Below, in pieces: positions 48,803 through 51,958 of a stretch of 51,958 nt of DNA. Where the stretch lies: assembly GCA_002689325.1 (NCBI GenBank), contig NZFP01000038.1:1-51958 (forward strand). The letters are read 5' to 3'. Position 1 is the first letter of the stretch. Each line of letters begins with the position of its first letter. Both the position numbers and the translations under genes were made by a program. This DNA is from Rickettsiales bacterium. GTDB taxonomy: Bacteria > Pseudomonadota > Alphaproteobacteria > Methylaequorales > Methylaequoraceae. The notes beneath the pieces are model-generated. The model was not told the origin of the DNA and did not search any database. It saw only the letters and a list, made by a program, of their open reading frames with translations.

Positions 48803-49910
48803 TTAATTTTTCCTGATTAGTGTTTCTATCTTTTTTTTTTAACTCCGGTAGTGGAAGATAAGGAACAATTCCACTGCCCGCGTTTTTATCAACAATTATC
48901 TTATCAATTTTTCCAAGAGTTTTTTCTAAAGTTTCTAAATAAATTCTTTCCCTGGTAACGTCTTTAGAATTTTTATAGGAATCATAAACGGATATAAACC
49001 TTTGTGCTTCACCTTGTGCTTTTGCTACTACCTCTTGTTTGTAAGCCTCTGCCTCTTGAACTTTTCTTTCGGCATCACCACGAGCTTTTGGGATTATATC
49101 ATTTCTGTAGGCTTCCGCCTCATTTCTCAATCTCTGTTCATCTGTTTTTGCTCTTTGAACATCTCTGTATGATTCAATAACCAATTCAGGGGGATCTGCT
49201 TTTTGAAGTTGTACTTGTGTTACAAGAATACCAGAGTTGTAATAATCCAATACACTTTGAACTTTATTTTTAACTTCCTCTTCAACTATAGACTTTCCTT
49301 CTGAGAGAATGGGGCCAATAGGAGTTTGACCTATTTTTTCCCTCATCACACTTTCTCCAATACTTTTAATGGTTGCTATTGGGTTTCTAACATTAAATAG
49401 AAAGTCTTTTGCATCATTAATAATCCAAAAAACTGTGAAATTTAAATCTACAATATTTTCATCACCTGTTAGCATTAAAGCTTCTTCCGGGACCTGTCGT
49501 GTTTGCTGATTTTGGCTAAATTGAGACTGAGAAGTTCTGAAACCAACCTCTATTCTATTCACACGTGTCACTTTTGGCTTATTCGCCGATTCAATTGGAA
49601 AAGGCAGGTGGTAGTGAAGCCCTGGCTCTGTTGTCCTGACATACTCACCGAATCTTGTTACTACTCCCTGTTCATCTGTACCTACTCGGTAAAAACCACT
49701 TAGAGTCCAAATTGAAACTAAGATTAGTAATATTAATGAAAAACTTGCGGGATTTTTTTTAGGGAAAAAATTCTTTAATCTATCCTGAAAATTATCAAAA
49801 AAATCGTCACTATTGTTTTTCCTTCCAGAACCATTGTAAGATGATTTAGAATTATCTTTTGAGTTTTTGCCCCATGGGCTATCATCATCGTTATTTGAAG
49901 ACCAAGACAT
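48795..49910 (-). CDS. hflK: Band 7/SPFH protein HflK (start at MSWSSNN; the track extends to 49964)
   Basis: MSWSSNNDDDSPWG; SGFYRVGTDEQGVVTRFGEYVRTTEPGLHYHLPFPIE; QLQKADPPELVIESYRDVQRAKTDEQRLRNEAEAYRND. Confidence 0.94.
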   Translation of the reverse strand: MSWSSNNDDDSPWGKNSKDNSKSSYNGSGRKNNSDDFFDNFQDRLKNFFPKKNPASFSLILLILVSIWTLSGFYRVGTDEQGVVTRFGEYVRTTEPGLHYHLPFPIESANKPKVTRVNRIEVGFRTSQSQFSQNQQTRQVPEEALMLTGDENIVDLNFTVFWIINDAKDFLFNVRNPIATIKSIGESVMREKIGQTPIGPILSEGKSIVEEEVKNKVQSVLDYYNSGILVTQVQLQKADPPELVIESYRDVQRAKTDEQRLRNEAEAYRNDIIPKARGDAERKVQEAEAYKQEVVAKAQGEAQRFISVYDSYKNSKDVTRERIYLETLEKTLGKIDKIIVDKNAGSGIVPYLPLPELKKKDRNTNQEKLNE

Positions 49911-50011
49911 AATTTTAATAGTTAAAAGTACTATTTTTATATAAGAATTGTTTTGACTATGCAAAGAAATATTTTAGATATTAATATAAACTTATTAAAT
50001 TGAATGTACTC

Positions 50012-50785
50012 ATGATTAAAAATATTGTTGTTATTGGATCTGGTAAAGGTGGCGTTGGAAAATCAACAATTACAGTAAATTTAGCAATTTCTTTGGCCAA
50101 AAAAAAATTCAATGTAGGTTTACTTGATGCTGATATCTATGGACCATCAATACCCAGAATGCTTGGAATTAAAGAAAAACCAGAAGTCTCGAAAAAAAAA
50201 AAAATTATGCCATATTTTAAATATGGGATAAAGGCCATATCAATTGGTAACATGATACCCGATAATGGAGCTGTAATTTGGCGTGGAGCAATGGCAACCA
50301 GTGCAATTAAACAACTTTATAATGATGTGGACTGGGGAGACCTCGATTACCTCCTAATTGATCTCCCTCCTGGTACTGGTGATATTCAACTTTCCTTATG
50401 CCAAAGCATGTCATTAAAGGGTGCCGTAATAGTTTCTACACCTCAAGAGATTTCTTTAATTGATGTAAGAAAATCAATCAACATGTTTAAAAGAGTAAAT
50501 GTTCCAATTCTCGGCATTGTCCAAAATATGAGTTATTTTGAAATTGGAGGTCAAAAAAATTATATTTTTGGAAAAAATGGAGTTACCTTAGAAGCAAAGG
50601 AACAAAATTTAGAATTGCTTGGGGATATACCGATTTTACCAAAAATTGCAGAATCAGGAGACATTGGAAAACCTCCAACCGACGATGATACAAGCGAAAT
50701 ATTTATGATTTATAATGAAATAGCTAAAAAAACAGTTAATGCATTAAATAAGGTAAAAATTAAAGACGTCGATATTTCATCTTAA
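50012..50785 (+). CDS. mrp: Mrp/ApbC/NBP35-type ATPase (Fe-S carrier)
   Basis: MIKNIVVIGSGKGGVGKSTITVNLAISLAK, LLDADIYGPSIPRMLG, WRGAMATSAIKQL, DYLLIDLPPGTGDIQLSL, IVQNMSYF. Confidence 0.93.
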   Translation: MIKNIVVIGSGKGGVGKSTITVNLAISLAKKKFNVGLLDADIYGPSIPRMLGIKEKPEVSKKKKIMPYFKYGIKAISIGNMIPDNGAVIWRGAMATSAIKQLYNDVDWGDLDYLLIDLPPGTGDIQLSLCQSMSLKGAVIVSTPQEISLIDVRKSINMFKRVNVPILGIVQNMSYFEIGGQKNYIFGKNGVTLEAKEQNLELLGDIPILPKIAESGDIGKPPTDDDTSEIFMIYNEIAKKTVNALNKVKIKDVDISS

Positions 50786-50790
50786 AAGGT

Positions 50791-51723
50791 CTATAAGTCA
50801 AAAACTTCCTTTAAAGTTTGTAATTCTCTTCTACTAAGTTTTGAGTCAGATACTTTTTTTCTATTAAGTTTTTGTTTAATATACTCTATAGCATCAGCGG
50901 AGAGTGTTAGTGAACTTAATCTGTTTTTTACAAAGGCCTCATAAGTTAGGGGCACCCATTTTTTTAAAATTTTAATCATAACATCAGCATATACTCTTAT
51001 TTCATACTGAGCATGAGGATCAAATCTAAGTGCTAAAAAATGCATTAAATTATGCAGATCTATTTTCCAATACCATTGTGTATAGGAATTTAATGGGAGA
51101 ACCATCCTTGCTAATTCTCTGGCAATTCCTGACCTTTTTTCATCTAAAATTTCTCCCTCTTCATCTAAATTTAATAAATGGTGATATGATGAAAAGTTAA
51201 TTTTTGCATTTTCTCTCATCAACGATAGGTAGTGTTTTCCTAGATTCTTATCAATCTCTCCAGATCTACCCTGATTATTTTGCTGTGATTGAGGTTTTAC
51301 ATCATCAATTTTGGGGATGTAAAACTCCTCATCAAGAATTGAATAACGAGCTGAATATTCATTTACATTTGCTGTTCTGTGTCTAATCCATTGTCTGGCT
51401 ACAAATATAGGAAGTTTAATATGAAATTTTATCTCATTCATTTCAAAAGGAGTTGAATGTTTATGACTTAAAAGATAATTAATTAAACTCTTGTCTTGGT
51501 TTAATTTTTTAGTTCCTTTTCCATAAGAAACCCTTGCAGCTTGAACAATTGAAGAATCATCTCCCATGTAATCAATTACTCTTATAAAACCATGATCCAA
51601 AACTTTGTAGGGTTTGTAGAGAATTTTTTCTAATTTAGCAACTGTTGCTCTTTTGGTAGAAAACTTTAAATTACTAATTTCTTCCAGTTGCTTAATTGAT
51701 TGTTTAGTATTTTTTTTCATCAA
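50791..51723 (-). CDS. thyX: Flavin-dependent thymidylate synthase
   Basis: [20 protein letters not shown] (RHRx7S motif), [33 protein letters not shown]. Confidence 0.96.
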   Translation of the reverse strand: MMKKNTKQSIKQLEEISNLKFSTKRATVAKLEKILYKPYKVLDHGFIRVIDYMGDDSSIVQAARVSYGKGTKKLNQDKSLINYLLSHKHSTPFEMNEIKFHIKLPIFVARQWIRHRTANVNEYSARYSILDEEFYIPKIDDVKPQSQQNNQGRSGEIDKNLGKHYLSLMRENAKINFSSYHHLLNLDEEGEILDEKRSGIARELARMVLPLNSYTQWYWKIDLHNLMHFLALRFDPHAQYEIRVYADVMIKILKKWVPLTYEAFVKNRLSSLTLSADAIEYIKQKLNRKKVSDSKLSRRELQTLKEVFDL

Positions 51724-51789
51724 GTTTATAAATTATAGACAATGTAAAAAAAATTATACGTTTAATTTTTTTTTTTTTTATTTATTATT

Positions 51790-51958
51790 GAATTGCTTAA
51801 TAAGCTATAGCAATAAACGTTTGAATTGTGAACCGAGACGGACCCGGGGGCGGTACCCGGCGCCTCCACCAAAAAAATATAACGGGGGCGAAATAGGATC
51901 GACGTGCGTGGAATTTTCAAAAACTTTGCTCGGAATGGTACCAACGTTATCGGACCAA
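51790..51958 (+). ncRNA. ssrA: Permuted (two-piece) tmRNA gene, truncated by the window end; left boundary approximate
   Basis: Acceptor piece ends GGACCCGGGGGCGGTACCCGGCGCCTCCACCA at 51871. A 12-nt spacer follows, then the coding piece begins GGGGGCGAAATAGGATCGACGTGCG at 51884. GGGGGCG (51884-51890) pairs with CGCCTCC (51861-51867). Confidence 0.9.

Noticed and set aside
49911-50011. Promoter in the divergent hflK-mrp spacer (TTGACT at 49953, weak TAGATA)
   Set aside because: The -35-like hexamer is good but the -10 is weak and AT-rich background makes such matches common; not reported as a feature.
51762-51944. 60-aa ORF containing VEAPGTAPGS on the minus strand
   Set aside because: It is antisense to the permuted tmRNA acceptor/coding pieces; a spurious translation of structured RNA sequence.

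Overview
The window is about 52 kb of a gene-dense, very AT-rich, streamlined genome. It is almost certainly alphaproteobacterial: the last ~120 bp carry a circularly permuted, two-piece-type ssrA (tmRNA), and the gene neighbourhoods fit (infA-maf, mreBCD-mrdA-rodA, hflKC-degP, ilvBNC-leuA). Nearly everything is core housekeeping. Identified genes include glmU (partial), gph, a split tsaC/sua5, maf, infA, hisDG, murA, dcd, an LPS-core/glycosyltransferase block with asnB, ygfZ, meaB, glyQS, ispB, an ABC1/UbiB kinase beside a COQ9-like gene, cytochrome c, apt, cell-shape genes, branched-chain amino-acid genes, miaA, hflKC-degP, mrp, thyX and ssrA. I saw no CRISPR array, transposon or prophage. 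The best candidate for an uncharacterised system is a tightly packed four-gene block at 31760-34287: a MotA/TolQ/ExbB-like membrane protein, a single-TM protein with a DUF2135/YfaP-like periplasmic domain in the ExbD/TolR position, a conserved-looking membrane-anchored protein, and a lipoprotein with a diverged paralogue at 5163-5876. Other points worth checking are a tRNA-Thr(GGU) with a non-canonical elbow, two genes split by single-base poly(A) frameshifts, a Gly-to-His change in the MiaA Walker A motif, an HxH-to-QxH change in a dihydroorotase-like protein, and several small ORFs absent from the ORF track. All family names come from reading motifs by eye; no database search was run.
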